A DNA stretch of 6,656 nt from DATEMK01 sp039914625. Its GTDB lineage: Bacteria > Bacteroidota > Bacteroidia > AKYH767-A > OLB10. Numbering within the stretch: the first letter of the stretch is position 1; every line of letters begins with the position of its first letter. Location of the stretch: assembly GCA_039914625.1 (NCBI GenBank), contig JBDSOU010000129.1, forward strand, positions 1 through 6,656, read 5' to 3'. The position numbers were made by a program, and so were the translations under genes. Under the pieces are notes generated by a model that ran no database searches, was not told the origin of the DNA, and saw only the letters and a program-made list of their open reading frames with translations. This document shows, piece after piece, positions 6,309-6,656 of this stretch.

Positions 6309-6340
6309 AAACCCGGTTTTGGTTATTCTACCCCAACGTT

Positions 6341-6417
6341 TGTTTTACTTTAAGCGAAAGTAATTTTTCTTTTTGAATTGAAGAAAAAATAAAAGGGGAG
6401 GAGGTTTTTTTTATTCT
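6341..6417 (+). repeat. Copy C of the intergenic two-hairpin repeat
   Basis: The core 6341-6394 is identical to copy B over 54 bp and lacks the left module shared by A and B. It keeps the right tail of copy A, GGGGAG (6395-6400) and then a T-run ending ATTCT (6405-6417). It lies between the ends of two convergent genes, 32 bp after the plus-strand stop and 6 bp from the minus-strand stop, so it could act as a two-way transcript end. Confidence 0.9.
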
Positions 6418-6423
6418 CGATAA

Positions 6424-6656
6424 TTATGGAAAATACCTGTATATTTCTTTGCGATGGAGAATTCTTTCCAATGTGAAGGTTTCATTTTTAAAATAAAATC
6501 CTAACCGATAATCGCCAAAACGGATTTTGAAATAATGCGGATAACCTGTCATTTTTTCTGCACCGCTAACCTGTTGCAAGTTTTTCAATACAGGTAATTC
6601 ATTAAAAACAAAATGTTCAATCTTTTTTCTTTGTTGCAATGGAATTAAAGCAAGAT
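6424..6656 (-). CDS. RelE/ParE-superfamily toxin, C-terminal part (5' end beyond window)
   Basis: The frame is open to the right edge: upstream of LQQRKK it continues LALIP, which fits the usual RelE-family opening (...KDLxKLPxxxRxKI). The true start is therefore probably off-window, and the TTG at 6639 is not needed as a start. The visible residues show family hallmarks: an alpha-helical pair (QQRKKIEHFVFNELP), then KMTGYPHYFKIRFGDYRLGF, corresponding to the common KL.G....YRIRVGDYRI.F core, and LERILHRKEIYRYFP, matching the V.HRKDIYR.FP C-terminus that holds basic active-site residues. RelE toxins cleave mRNA in the ribosome and ParE relatives poison gyrase. This sequence is closer to the RelE/StbE side, by inference. 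The cognate antitoxin would be expected just upstream, outside the window. Confidence 0.85.
   Translation of the reverse strand, partial: LALIPLQQRKKIEHFVFNELPVLKNLQQVSGAEKMTGYPHYFKIRFGDYRLGFYFKNETFTLERILHRKEIYRYFP

Noticed and set aside
6308..6320. Palindrome AAAACCCGGTTTT after the 383-residue gene as an intrinsic terminator
   Set aside because: The single-base centre cannot form a hairpin loop without losing most of the pairs, and no U-run follows.
4150..6417. Integron attC sites as the explanation for the repeat copies
   Set aside because: No RYYYAAC/GTTRRRY core pair is conserved among the copies, no integrase is present, and the hairpin layout is unlike attC.
4150..6417. CRISPR array
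   Set aside because: The copies are hundreds to over a thousand bases apart with genes between them, without regular short spacers or cas genes.
6424..6639. TTG at 6639 as the real start of the RelE-type gene
   Set aside because: The frame stays open to the window edge with upstream residues that fit the family N-terminus, so the true start is most likely outside.

Overview
The window looks like chromosomal DNA from a member of the Bacteroidota, probably an environmental or uncultivated lineage. The evidence is an AT-rich composition, start sites mostly without Shine-Dalgarno sequences, two upstream elements matching the Bacteroidota -7 consensus TAnnTTTG, a periplasmic-TPR hybrid sensor kinase typical of the phylum, and the first residues of a Reg_prop-type sensor. 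No genus is claimed.

Left part (1-3000, all minus strand). A large hybrid histidine kinase/response regulator fills 1-2642 and runs off the left edge. Its order is signal peptide, TPR-like periplasmic region, one membrane helix, coiled coil, HisKA, HATPase and receiver. An 83-bp GC-rich palindromic repeat lies in frame inside its ATPase domain, and a short heptamer repeat lies in its receiver domain. Upstream is a broken remnant (2800-2997) of a second secreted or membrane sensor of the beta-propeller type. It is cut after about 52 codons, at a patch of inverted repeats.

Middle and right part (3108-6656). Four unrelated single genes follow: an AT-rich RES-domain protein (minus; candidate NAD+-degrading toxin with no visible Xre antitoxin), a DinB-fold protein with a degenerate metal site (minus), a 383-residue soluble protein of unknown function (plus), and the C-terminal part of a RelE/ParE-type toxin (minus, cut by the right edge). 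The three gaps between these four genes all carry copies of one repeat, always in the same orientation. Its 54-bp core is identical in two copies, differs at one base in a third, and is decayed in a fourth. The core folds into two successive hairpins. Two copies abut the stop codons of minus-strand genes, while another sits in a divergent promoter region.

The genes form no obvious common pathway. The right half reads as an accessory, cassette-like region of toxin-type and solitary genes separated by a short repeat, next to a sensor-kinase locus shaped by other repeats. The repeat family separating the genes and the palindromic insertion inside the kinase catalytic domain are the two most distinctive observations.
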